Shown here piece after piece: positions 57,258-64,000 of a stretch of 64,000 nt of DNA (within the stretch, counting starts at the first letter, position 1; every line of letters starts with the position of its first letter). The notes beneath the pieces were generated by a model. That model was not told the origin of the DNA. It did no database searches and saw only the letters and a program-made list of their open reading frames with translations. Both the position numbers and the translations under genes were made by a program. The stretch lies in assembly GCA_000436835.1 (NCBI GenBank), contig FR889144.1:10040-74039 (forward strand). Reading direction: 5' to 3'. The DNA comes from Eubacterium sp. CAG:251 (GTDB lineage: Bacteria; Bacillota; Clostridia; Oscillospirales; Acutalibacteraceae).

Positions 57258-59901
57258 AAGAAGTATTAAAGAAATAGATATAAAAAGTAAAATATACTAT
57301 ATTGGTGTTATTTTACTTGCATTGGCGGCTGTTATAGCAGGTATAGTTACCAAAGGCGAAACCGTAAAAAATGTTCTTTTCAATCACGATGACGTTTTTA
57401 TGGATTTCTTCAACAGCGTTAATAACTGCGGCTTTGCTTATGACGCTTATGATGAATTCGGCGTTATTTATCCTCCGCTTGTTGTGCTTTTTTATAAAGC
57501 AATTTCGCTTTTGTTCCCTGCTAAGCTTGCTGCACAGGAAATAAAGGCATCCTCGCTCGGTATGATTATTTTTACAATTTATACCGTTGCGTGCGTTATG
57601 CTTTTGATTAAATGCATAAAAAAATACAAAATCGGCAATGGGCTTGATAAATTTTTATTCGCCGTGTCAATGTTTTTAAGTGTGCCTATGATTTTTCTCT
57701 TGGAAAGAGGCAACATTTTAATCCTTGTAATAAGCTTGCTTTTTGTTTTTCTTTACGGATATGACAGCGAAAAGGCTTCGACAAGGCATTTGGCATATAT
57801 TTGCTTGGCTATTGCGGTTTCAATTAAGCTTTACCCTGTAGTATTCGGTCTTTTGCTTTTGAGAAAGAAAAAGAATTTTAAAAATATTGCTTGGTGCGTA
57901 TTTTACGGCATAATATTTTTCTTTGTTCCGTTTATTTTTATCGGCGGATTTTCACAGTTATTTGTATTAATTAAAAATATTCTTTATACTTCTTCCATGT
58001 TCGGCAACAAGGGATATGGCTTTAAGGTTAATATAACAAACACCTTTGCAATGTTCGGCGATTTGCTTCATCACAGTTATATTTTTGAATCAATCGGTAA
58101 TGCCGTAATGATTTCGGCTGTAATAATCGGTGTATTATTAATACTTTTCGGAAAATTCAACAGCAATTGGAAGCTTTATGCAATTATTTCTCTTTTCTTG
58201 GTAATGGTACCGGGCTTCAGCTACGTTTATTCAATTGCTTATATGCTCATTCCTCTTGTAGCATTTTTGAATGAAAAGAAAACAAGAAAATCAGATTATA
58301 TATATCTTTTGTTATTCATTCTGCAATTCGGTTTATTTATTGCAAAAAAGGACGAACTTTTCTCTCAATTTGAAGGTTCGGAGCTTGCGCTTAATATAAC
58401 AACCTTGATTGAAAGCGTTGTTTTGCTTTTGATGATGGCAATGCTTTATCTTGACGGCATTATCACAACGTTTAAAAGCTATAAGGGCAAGAAGATTTTG
58501 CACATTCCCACAAAGGCTGTTGCAAGCGTTGCAATGGCAGGAATTGTGTTTGTTTGCTGTGTATTTTCGGTTTACTATACCCCCACAAAATCAGGTTTTT
58601 CAATAACCTCTGTTGATTGTTTCCAAGTAGATGAGGATAATCAGAAAGACAAAAAAACATTAGAAGATTTTTATGAATTTGCAAAAAAGAATTTTAATAA
58701 TCAAAAGGTTTTGGCATTCCCTAAAATTGATTTAACAACTAAGCTTTCTGATATTGCCTCCAATGTTTCATATTATGATATTTCATATTATGACAACAGC
58801 GTTAAAACTCAAAAGGGCATTGAAAAGTGCAAAGCTGAATATATTGTTATTTATAATGCAATGAAGGCGGATATCAACAATACAGATAAGCAATTAGCTA
58901 AAAATGAAAAAAATCAATACTTGCAAATGTATAGACAAATCAGCAAATATTGCTGGTCAAAGGGATATAACGAACTTAAAACCTTTACCGTAAATGACGA
59001 TATTGATATTACCGTATGGCAGCGTGGTAACGGCAAAAACAAGAAAGAATGGACAAGCGGCGGAAAGGGAACAAGAGATAATCCTTATTTGATTTCAACT
59101 GCCGAACAGCTTAATAATTTTTCAAAGTTTGTCAACGCAGGTGCAAGATTTAAAAATAAATATATTATGCTTACCAATGATATCGATATGAAGGATATCA
59201 AGGACTTTAAGCCGATAGGCTATGAGCGCAACAACAATTATTTTAAGGGTGTTTTTGACGGAAACGGATATTCAATTAAAAATCTAAATATAGTTGTAGA
59301 AAACTATAAAGATGTTTTTGATGATGACATTAAAAATGACGTTGCGCTTTTCGGTAAACTTTGCGGAAAAATCGTAAACTTAACAGTTGAAAATTCTACG
59401 TTTAAGGGCTTTTGTGCAGCAGTATTTGCAAGGTCTTGCAGTAACAGCAACAATGCAATAATCAATTGTATTTCTAAAAACAATACAATTATCGGCACAC
59501 GTTGCGGAGAAATAGTTGACGACTATTGCGGCTCTATCAGAAGTGTGCTTGCAATTAATAATAAGTGCACAAGCAAGGGATATAAGAATGTTGTGGCATA
59601 TACCGATACTAACAACAATATTGAATCTTGCTACACGGATACATTATATAAGAAAGACAATTATCGCTATTTGCCTTATGATGTAATGACTAATCAAGCT
59701 TTTGTGGACAGTCTTAACGATTCTGCAAATCAATATAATGACAAGATTCATTTGGAATACACATCGCTTATTCATAAGATTTATTATAACAAAGGCAAAA
59801 CCTCAAAGGATATTGATAAAATTAAGTATCCTGACCCGTCTGTAAAGCTCAGCCAATGGGTATTAAACGGCGGTCAGCTTGCTTTAACACATAATAAGTA
59901 A
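57241..59901 (+). CDS. GT-C-like multi-pass membrane protein with C-terminal GLUG-type domain
   Basis: 886 aa. About 11 membrane segments in residues 20-460 with the GT87-type VFMDFFNSVNNCGFAYDAYD (Asp-rich first loop) and YPPLVVLF; an outside part follows at about 460-600. The last 290 residues contain NPYLISTAEQLNNFSKFVNA, then KYIMLTNDIDMKDI, then GVFDGNGYSIKNLN, the pattern of GLUG beta-solenoid repeats. The fusion is unusual. It overlaps the GT2 gene by 17 bp; the ATG behind AAGGAATTAAGTG was chosen. Probably a polyprenyl-sugar dependent transferase acting on surface polymer; substrate unknown. Confidence 0.78.
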   Translation: MNQKIKRSIKEIDIKSKIYYIGVILLALAAVIAGIVTKGETVKNVLFNHDDVFMDFFNSVNNCGFAYDAYDEFGVIYPPLVVLFYKAISLLFPAKLAAQEIKASSLGMIIFTIYTVACVMLLIKCIKKYKIGNGLDKFLFAVSMFLSVPMIFLLERGNILILVISLLFVFLYGYDSEKASTRHLAYICLAIAVSIKLYPVVFGLLLLRKKKNFKNIAWCVFYGIIFFFVPFIFIGGFSQLFVLIKNILYTSSMFGNKGYGFKVNITNTFAMFGDLLHHSYIFESIGNAVMISAVIIGVLLILFGKFNSNWKLYAIISLFLVMVPGFSYVYSIAYMLIPLVAFLNEKKTRKSDYIYLLLFILQFGLFIAKKDELFSQFEGSELALNITTLIESVVLLLMMAMLYLDGIITTFKSYKGKKILHIPTKAVASVAMAGIVFVCCVFSVYYTPTKSGFSITSVDCFQVDEDNQKDKKTLEDFYEFAKKNFNNQKVLAFPKIDLTTKLSDIASNVSYYDISYYDNSVKTQKGIEKCKAEYIVIYNAMKADINNTDKQLAKNEKNQYLQMYRQISKYCWSKGYNELKTFTVNDDIDITVWQRGNGKNKKEWTSGGKGTRDNPYLISTAEQLNNFSKFVNAGARFKNKYIMLTNDIDMKDIKDFKPIGYERNNNYFKGVFDGNGYSIKNLNIVVENYKDVFDDDIKNDVALFGKLCGKIVNLTVENSTFKGFCAAVFARSCSNSNNAIINCISKNNTIIGTRCGEIVDDYCGSIRSVLAINNKCTSKGYKNVVAYTDTNNNIESCYTDTLYKKDNYRYLPYDVMTNQAFVDSLNDSANQYNDKIHLEYTSLIHKIYYNKGKTSKDIDKIKYPDPSVKLSQWVLNGGQLALTHNK

Positions 59902-59916
59902 TAACGGAGGACAGTT

Positions 59917-60357
59917 ATGAAAAGAATTTTGACATACGGCACTTTTGATTTGCTCCACTACGGTCACATTCGTCTTTTAAAAAGGGCAAAGGCAATGGGC
60001 GATTATCTCATTGTTGCACTTTCCACCGATGAATTTAACGCCGGCAAGGGCAAAAAAGCGTATCACACATACGAAACAAGAAAGAAAATGCTTGAAGCAA
60101 TCAGATATGTTGACCTTGTAATTCCTGAGGAAAGCTGGGAGCAGAAGATTAACGACGTCAAGGAATATCACGTTGATACTGTTGTTATGGGCGGCGACTG
60201 GGCAGGAAGCGACAAGTTTGATTATCTTAAGGATTATTGCGAGCTTGTATTTCTTGACAGAACACCGGGTGTTTCAACCACCCAAATTAAAAAGGACCTT
60301 GGGCTTCAGGAGGCGGTAAGCGGAATTGACCAGCTTCCCGGCGAGCCGGAGGAATAA
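59917..60357 (+). CDS. tagD: Glycerol-3-phosphate cytidylyltransferase
   Basis: Makes CDP-glycerol for teichoic acid, 146 aa (family 125-150). YGTFDLLHYGHIRLLKRAKA carries the HxGH motif, YVDLVIPEESWEQ is conserved, and RTPGVSTTQIKK matches the RTxGISTT signature. GGAGGA precedes the ATG. Its presence in a GT2-GT-C-GtrA operon suggests glycerol-phosphate decoration of a surface polymer. Confidence 0.92.
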   Translation: MKRILTYGTFDLLHYGHIRLLKRAKAMGDYLIVALSTDEFNAGKGKKAYHTYETRKKMLEAIRYVDLVIPEESWEQKINDVKEYHVDTVVMGGDWAGSDKFDYLKDYCELVFLDRTPGVSTTQIKKDLGLQEAVSGIDQLPGEPEE

Positions 60358-60360
60358 TTT

Positions 60361-60834
60361 ATGATAAAAAAGCTTTATAAAAAATACGAAGAAGTAATTT
60401 TGTACGTTGTTTTCGGCGTACTTACAACTCTTGTAAATTTTGTTTCATTTTGGGTATTTAATAAAATTTTAGGTGAAAAATTTTATTTGGTAAGCAATGT
60501 AATTGCTTGGTTTATTTCTGTTGTTTTTGCCTATGTTACAAATAAGCTTTGGGTTTTCGAGTCGAAAAGTTGGGCTTTTAAGATTTTGTTAAAAGAAGTG
60601 CCTGAGTTTTTTGCGGCAAGGCTTTTCAGCCTTGGTGTTGAAGAAGGCGGCTTGTGGCTTTTTGTTGATATATTCGGATTTGACAGGTATTCGTTTACCG
60701 TGTTCAATTTTGAAGTAACAGGAAAGCTTATTGCAAAAGTATTGCTTGCAGTAATAGTTGTTATTTTAAATTATTTTTTCAGTAAGTTTATCATTTTCGC
60801 CACAAAGGGCAAGAAAAAGGATAAAAAAGAATGA
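60361..60834 (+). CDS. GtrA family membrane protein
   Basis: 157 aa, four membrane segments (about 12-32, 40-60, 82-100, 118-140). N-terminal VVFGVLTTLVNFVSFWVFNK and NVIAWFISVVFAYVTNKLWVF are family marks; GtrA is thought to flip lipid-linked sugar. Its GGAGGA site lies inside the tagD end, 3 bp gap. Last gene of the surface-glycan operon. Confidence 0.92.
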   Translation: MIKKLYKKYEEVILYVVFGVLTTLVNFVSFWVFNKILGEKFYLVSNVIAWFISVVFAYVTNKLWVFESKSWAFKILLKEVPEFFAARLFSLGVEEGGLWLFVDIFGFDRYSFTVFNFEVTGKLIAKVLLAVIVVILNYFFSKFIIFATKGKKKDKKE

Positions 60835-60839
60835 TTTTT

Positions 60840-61079
60840 TAGGTTGCGAAGAAGTAGCCAGAATTGGATTTTTTAGTGAGAGGAGCTGTACGTGGGTACT
60901 GCCCTCTCGCTAAAAATTCAAAGTGCCCAACGTTTTGTCGCCGTATCCTTTAGGACATTAAGACAAAACGTTCAAATGTTATTGATATAAAAAACAAAGG
61001 AATTAGAAAAACGTAGATAAATACGTATTTCTAATTCCTTTTCTGTTTCGGCACGGTTATGCCTATTTATTCACAACCG
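60840..61079 (+). mobile_element. VSE-B copy b (left terminal repeat truncated)
   Basis: Starts right after the gtrA stop with GGTTGCGAAGAAGTAGCC; hairpin I with the GGAGCTGTACGT and GGTACTGCCC apex; hairpin II ACGTTTTGTC/GACAAAACGT (60930-60970); right end GCACGGTTATGCCTATTTAT and TCACAACCG (61051-61079), whose reverse complement is the shared terminal repeat. Most of it matches copy a base for base. Confidence 0.78.
60999..61043 (+). terminator. Terminator of the surface-glycan operon, inside VSE-B copy b
   Basis: AAGGAATTAGAAA/TTTCTAATTCCTT stem with an inner ACGTA/TACGT, followed by TTTTC. Confidence 0.85.
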
Positions 61080-61090
61080 CCAAAAATGAA

Positions 61091-61118
61091 AAAAGCAGAC
61101 TCGAATGAGTCTGCTTTA
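61091..61118 (-). terminator. rpsT terminator
   Basis: AAAGCAGACTC/GAGTCTGCTTT with loop of four; T6 on the minus strand. Confidence 0.93.
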
Positions 61119-61132
61119 TCTTTATCAGAAAA

Positions 61133-61387
61133 TTAAGCGTTTACCTTTTTTGCAAGGTTGCTCTTCTTTCTTGCTGCACAGTTCTTGTGGATAAGGTTGT
61201 TAGCAGCAGCCTTGTCAATCTTCTTAACTGCGTCTTTAACAAGTACATCCTTATCGGCAGCGTTTGTTTCGATAGCAACGTTAGCCTTTTTGATAGCTGT
61301 CTTAAGTGCTGAATTAGCAGCCTTGTTAGCAGCAGCCTTCTTAGCGTTTACCTTTACTCTCTTCTTTGCTGACTTAATGTTTGGCAT
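61133..61387 (-). CDS. rpsT: Ribosomal protein S20
   Basis: 84 aa, very basic: MPNIKSAKKRVKVNAKKAAA opens the protein, and IHKNCAARKKSNLAKKVNA ends it. AAAGGAGTG precedes the ATG; the frame is open 27 codons upstream but without a site. Divergent from gpr-spoIIP, the common clostridial and bacillary arrangement. Confidence 0.96.
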   Translation of the reverse strand: MPNIKSAKKRVKVNAKKAAANKAANSALKTAIKKANVAIETNAADKDVLVKDAVKKIDKAAANNLIHKNCAARKKSNLAKKVNA

Positions 61388-61423
61388 ATTTTTCACTCCT
61401 TTTAAAACGTGATGTGTATATAC

Positions 61424-61438
61424 GGGAATACTATTCCC
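61424..61438 (-). promoter_or_regulatory. Perfect dyad in the rpsT leader
   Basis: GGGAATA, C, TATTCCC, about 15 nt after the expected start of the rpsT transcript. It may fold in mRNA as a small hairpin, perhaps for S20 autoregulation or stability. Confidence 0.45.
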
Positions 61439-61458
61439 TTGTGTTCTAATGCTTAAAC

Positions 61459-61487
61459 ATATTATCACAAACTTTTTGAAATTGCAA
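61459..61487 (-). promoter_or_regulatory. rpsT promoter
   Basis: On the minus strand TTGCAA (61482-61487), 17 nt, TAATAT (61459-61464), with TG before the -10. Confidence 0.82.
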
Positions 61488-61545
61488 GTATTTTTTTATT
61501 TTTGGGCATACTTTTAATAAAAAACTTTGATTTTAGGTGGTTTTT

Positions 61546-62376
61546 ATGGAAAATTGTACCGATTTGGCTGTTGAATCGTATGAAAACGGCGGAAAAACCG
61601 TTTTGGACGGAGTAAAGGTTGAGGAAAACGGAAAAATCACAACCGTGACCGTTTTTAACAAAAAAGGGGCACAGGCACTCGGCAAGGCAGTGGGAAAATA
61701 TATAACCTATTGCAGCGATGCATCGATTGACGATTCACAGATTTTTGACGGCAGACTCGACGAGCTTTCTGAAATTCTGACCTCGCTTTTACCCCAAAAT
61801 ATTAAAAGCGTGCTTGTTGCAGGGCTTGGAAACACAGATATAACTGCCGACGCACTCGGACCAAAGGTTGTAAATTATGTTCTTGCCACACGCCATATTA
61901 TTAATGATTATAATAATGATAACAAATATTTTTCTGACTTTTTTAATGTTTCGTCAATTTCAACGGGTGTGCTCGGTGATACGGGTATAGAATCTGCCGA
62001 AATCATCAAAGGGGTAGTCAACCAAATTAATCCTGATTGTGTGATTGCGGTTGATGCTCTTGCCGCTTCGTCTGCTTCTCGATTGGGCAACACGGTTCAG
62101 CTTTGCAATGCCGGTATTTCTCCCGGTTCGGGTGTCGGCAACCATAGGTATGAAATATCCGAAAACACTCTCGGTATTCCTGTTATTTCAATCGGTATTC
62201 CCACCGTTGTTTCTACCTCCGTTATCAAAGGGAAAAACGGCGGCGACGGTATGTTTGTTACTCCAAGGGAAATCGACAGAATTATTGAGCACGGTGCAAA
62301 GCTTATTGCAATGACCGTAAACGTCTGCCTGCAAAAAAATATTGACGCAAAAGATTTATTTTCTTTGGTCGGGTGA
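61546..62376 (+). CDS. gpr: Spore germination protease
   Basis: Degrades small acid-soluble spore proteins during germination, 276 aa. Family marks: RTDLAVE-like CTDLAVESYENG at the N-terminus (the self-processing region), GLGNTDITADALGPKVV, STGVLGDTGIESAEIIKGVV, VIAVDALAASSASRLGNTVQ, and GISPGSGVGNHRYEI. AGGTGG precedes the ATG. It lies 63 bp before spoIIP. This gene shows that the organism can form endospores. The sporulation sigma promoter could not be located with confidence. Confidence 0.96.
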   Translation: MENCTDLAVESYENGGKTVLDGVKVEENGKITTVTVFNKKGAQALGKAVGKYITYCSDASIDDSQIFDGRLDELSEILTSLLPQNIKSVLVAGLGNTDITADALGPKVVNYVLATRHIINDYNNDNKYFSDFFNVSSISTGVLGDTGIESAEIIKGVVNQINPDCVIAVDALAASSASRLGNTVQLCNAGISPGSGVGNHRYEISENTLGIPVISIGIPTVVSTSVIKGKNGGDGMFVTPREIDRIIEHGAKLIAMTVNVCLQKNIDAKDLFSLVG

Positions 62377-62398
62377 TATATTTCACTTTTTTTCGCCA

Positions 62399-62428
62399 TA
62401 TATATTAGGTATAAAATAATATATACTA
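62399..62428 (+). promoter_or_regulatory. Possible sigma-E-type promoter before spoIIP
   Basis: ATATATT, about 14 nt, ATATACTA. Spacing suits sigma-E but the boxes match the consensus only partly. Confidence 0.3.
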
Positions 62429-62439
62429 TCGGTGAAGAT

Positions 62440-63564
62440 ATGAAAAAGGATTTATATACATTAATAATTAATTCAATTTTGGCTGTGTGCATAACCGTCG
62501 GTGTTGTGCTCGGCGCACCCAAAGCATCTGTTATAAGCAATTCAAAAGCGGTTGATGTTTTTTCTCCGTCGCAAATATTTTCTCAAATTAAAGATAAATA
62601 TAATAAGAACAATAATGATAATAAAACACAAAAGGACAATAAGGAAAAAGCAGATACCACTGCACCTGTTCAAAACATAAGTTCAAATATTACAGACATT
62701 CCGTCAGATATTCAAGCTCTTATGGATAAAGCACAAAAGAATATTTCAAATGAAAAGAAAATCGGCAAAACAACGGAAGAAGCATATTTCGGCGGCGGAA
62801 CTTTGATTAAAAGCGGCGGTATAGAAATTCAAAGCAAAATTCCCGATAGCTTTTATAAAATAAATGCAAAAAAATTGCTCGATGAAAAAGCCGATTTAAA
62901 AATCACCGATCCCTCCAAGCCGACCGTTTTGATTTATCATACCCATACCACCGAAGCGTATTCGCTTCTCGACGTCGGCTACTACACCGGTTCGCTTGAT
63001 ACCCGTTCGTCAAAGGCAGACAGAAATATGGTGCGTGTGGGTGATGATTTGTGCAAATATCTTAACGATATGGGGATTAACACAATCCACGATACACAAA
63101 TTCACGATGATAATTACACGGGCGCATACAAGCATTCACGCAAATCGGTTTTAAAATATCTTGAACAATATCCTTCTATTGATATTACCATTGATGTTCA
63201 CCGTGACGATATAACGTATGAAAATAAAACAAAGGTTAAACCTACCGCCGTCGTAAACGGTAAAAAAGCAGCTCGTATGATGATTATTGCAGGCGCAGAG
63301 TACGGTTCGGTCAGCAATTATTCAACGTGGGAGTATAATTTGCGCTTTGATATGGCAGTTCAAAACAGAGTCAACAGTATGTACCCTTCTTTAATGCGCC
63401 CGATACTTTTTGCCGAGCGCAAATATAATATGGATTTAACGCATAATTCCTTTTTGCTTGAAATAGGAACGGACGCTAACACTTTGGACGAGGCAACATA
63501 TTCTGCCCGCTTGTTTGCAACGGCACTCGGCGGACTTTTAAAGGATGATTATATTGAAAAATAA
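62440..63564 (+). CDS. spoIIP: Stage II sporulation protein P
   Basis: Peptidoglycan amidase/endopeptidase of the engulfment DMP complex, 374 aa. Membrane segment at about 9-28, a low-complexity Asn/Lys linker (about 48-95), then the SpoIIP domain: VLIYHTHTTEAYS (zinc His-Glu), ADRNMVRVGDDLCKYL, ITIDVHRDDI, LEIGTDANTLDEA. GGTGAAG precedes the ATG. Paired with gpr as in other spore formers. Confidence 0.95.
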   Translation: MKKDLYTLIINSILAVCITVGVVLGAPKASVISNSKAVDVFSPSQIFSQIKDKYNKNNNDNKTQKDNKEKADTTAPVQNISSNITDIPSDIQALMDKAQKNISNEKKIGKTTEEAYFGGGTLIKSGGIEIQSKIPDSFYKINAKKLLDEKADLKITDPSKPTVLIYHTHTTEAYSLLDVGYYTGSLDTRSSKADRNMVRVGDDLCKYLNDMGINTIHDTQIHDDNYTGAYKHSRKSVLKYLEQYPSIDITIDVHRDDITYENKTKVKPTAVVNGKKAARMMIIAGAEYGSVSNYSTWEYNLRFDMAVQNRVNSMYPSLMRPILFAERKYNMDLTHNSFLLEIGTDANTLDEATYSARLFATALGGLLKDDYIEK

Positions 63565-63790
63565 AATTAAGGTAGTTATGATTTTTGTGTTCTCGGCAGT
63601 TATTTTAACTCTCGGCATATCGGTTGCATATTACAATACGTGCTCGCTTGCGTTTGACGGCGAGCCTGTAATTGCGTGTGTAAATGATGAGAAAATTTCA
63701 TTTCTTGATTTTTCCGTTTCAAGAAAAGAACTGAAAAAGATAAAAAATGAAATTGAAAAAGCAATACCCGACAGAGCAATCAATATGTAA
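63545..63790 (+). CDS. Small membrane-anchored protein downstream of spoIIP
   Basis: 81 aa. N-terminal membrane segment (about 9-29) and a short outside/periplasmic part: CSLAFDGEPVIACVNDEKIS, then a charged helix RKELKKIKNEIEKAIPDRAI. It overlaps the spoIIP end by 20 bp. A TTG at 63554 behind AAGGA is an alternative start. No family recognised; sporulation context only. Confidence 0.55.
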   Translation: MIILKNKIKVVMIFVFSAVILTLGISVAYYNTCSLAFDGEPVIACVNDEKISFLDFSVSRKELKKIKNEIEKAIPDRAINM

Positions 63791-63797
63791 GCTGTAT

Positions 63798-63882
63798 ACT
63801 ATTATATATAGCACGGCGTAATTTTATAGAGTAAAAATGCGGACAACCTACATTATTTAGTGCCTGCTATATATTATATACA
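63798..63882. repeat. Imperfect AT-rich inverted repeat
   Basis: TACTATTATATATAGC on the left is loosely matched by the reverse complement of GCTATATATTATATAC on the right, about 55 bp apart. A related ACTATTATATATAG with a following TGCAAAATGCAGACAA occurs at 43508-43540. It is probably a small repeat; the evidence is weak because of the base composition. Confidence 0.3.
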
Positions 63883-63956
63883 TTATATATAGTACAAGTT
63901 ATCAAAACAGCAAAAACCGCCGAAATGAAACACTCGGTAGAGTGTGACAAAACCTG

Positions 63957-63985
63957 TTGACAAAGGAGAGAATAGGTGGTAATAT
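63957..63985 (+). promoter_or_regulatory. Consensus promoter at the window edge
   Basis: TTGACA (63957-63962), 17 nt, TAATAT (63980-63985), after the dyad CACTC/GAGTG. An ATG at 63984 sits in the -10 itself behind AGGTGG; whether a gene begins there or further on cannot be decided inside the window. Confidence 0.6.
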
Positions 63986-64000
63986 GTGTAAGTCGCAACG

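Noticed and set aside
14929..61079. CRISPR array
   Set aside because: The repeats are few, kilobases apart, in both orientations and of different families; there are no regular spacers or cas genes.
63984..64000. Start of a new gene at ATG 63984
   Set aside because: The ATG is part of a consensus -10 box; only five codons are visible, so neither reading can be supported over the other.

Overview
The window looks like a chromosomal segment of an endospore-forming, low-GC Firmicute of the gut Clostridia type; Oscillospirales/Ruminococcaceae is my best guess. The signs are sporulation genes next to rpsT (gpr, spoIIP), Gram-positive AGGAGG ribosome binding sites, sigma-A promoters with TTGACA/TATAAT boxes 17 nt apart, an orphan TagG-type exporter, lysozyme-type GH25 enzymes and many AT-rich secreted proteins. 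No ribosomal RNA, tRNA, CRISPR array or prophage was seen. The genus cannot be fixed from the sequence alone.

Layout: 1-3.3 kb is a minus-strand operon glpK, Ldh-family dehydrogenase, malic enzyme (cut by the window edge). 3.5-5.2 kb holds acpP facing aroE-aroK. 5.3-11.8 kb has an orphan polysaccharide ABC permease, hisC with a small membrane protein, two tandem GH25 lysozymes and an AI-2E family permease. 12.0-14.9 kb is an ACT protein-hom-lysC operon. 15.3-19.2 kb is glmU-vanW plus an anchored protein, facing ppdK (19.5-22.1 kb). 22.4-24.4 kb has ylmH and rmuC, then a REP-associated transposase relic. 24.8-29.3 kb is an ECF sigma/anti-sigma pair with a run of secreted and membrane proteins of unknown function. 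29.3-30.7 kb is thyA-dfrA. 30.9-38.4 kb concerns sugar acids and polysaccharide: a GPH symporter, uxuA-uxuB, GH30 and an M23 protein. 38.5-41.3 kb is glyS plus a DUF975 protein. 41.7-43 kb is a 3D/G5 wall protein behind an apparent WalR box. 43.6-45.9 kb is a three-gene cassette with a sortase-like protein that lacks catalytic residues. 46.1-50.8 kb is ddl, a YwiB-like gene, argS and a radical SAM gene. 50.9-55.9 kb has purA, a secreted beta-helix protein, GH28 and a SecB-like protein. 56.3-60.8 kb is a surface-glycan operon (GT2, GT-C/GLUG fusion, tagD, gtrA). 61.1-63.8 kb is rpsT facing gpr-spoIIP.

The most unusual feature is a set of interspersed intergenic elements that I call VSE-A and VSE-B (variable-stem elements). 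Copies keep short linker motifs and hairpin positions while the stem sequences differ and stay paired, which looks like compensatory change. Four VSE-A copies (10.5, 15.0, 24.5, 55.9 kb) and four full or partial VSE-B copies (15.2, 41.4, 56.1, 60.9 kb) are visible. They occur with REP-like palindromes (38.5, 56.0 kb) and a REP-associated tyrosine transposase remnant (24.35 kb), and they tend to abut stop codons. A separate 321-bp MITE sits at 32.5 kb. The second candidate system is the ECF sigma cassette, where the same promoter block of about 40 bp occurs before the sigma gene and before the secreted-protein genes.
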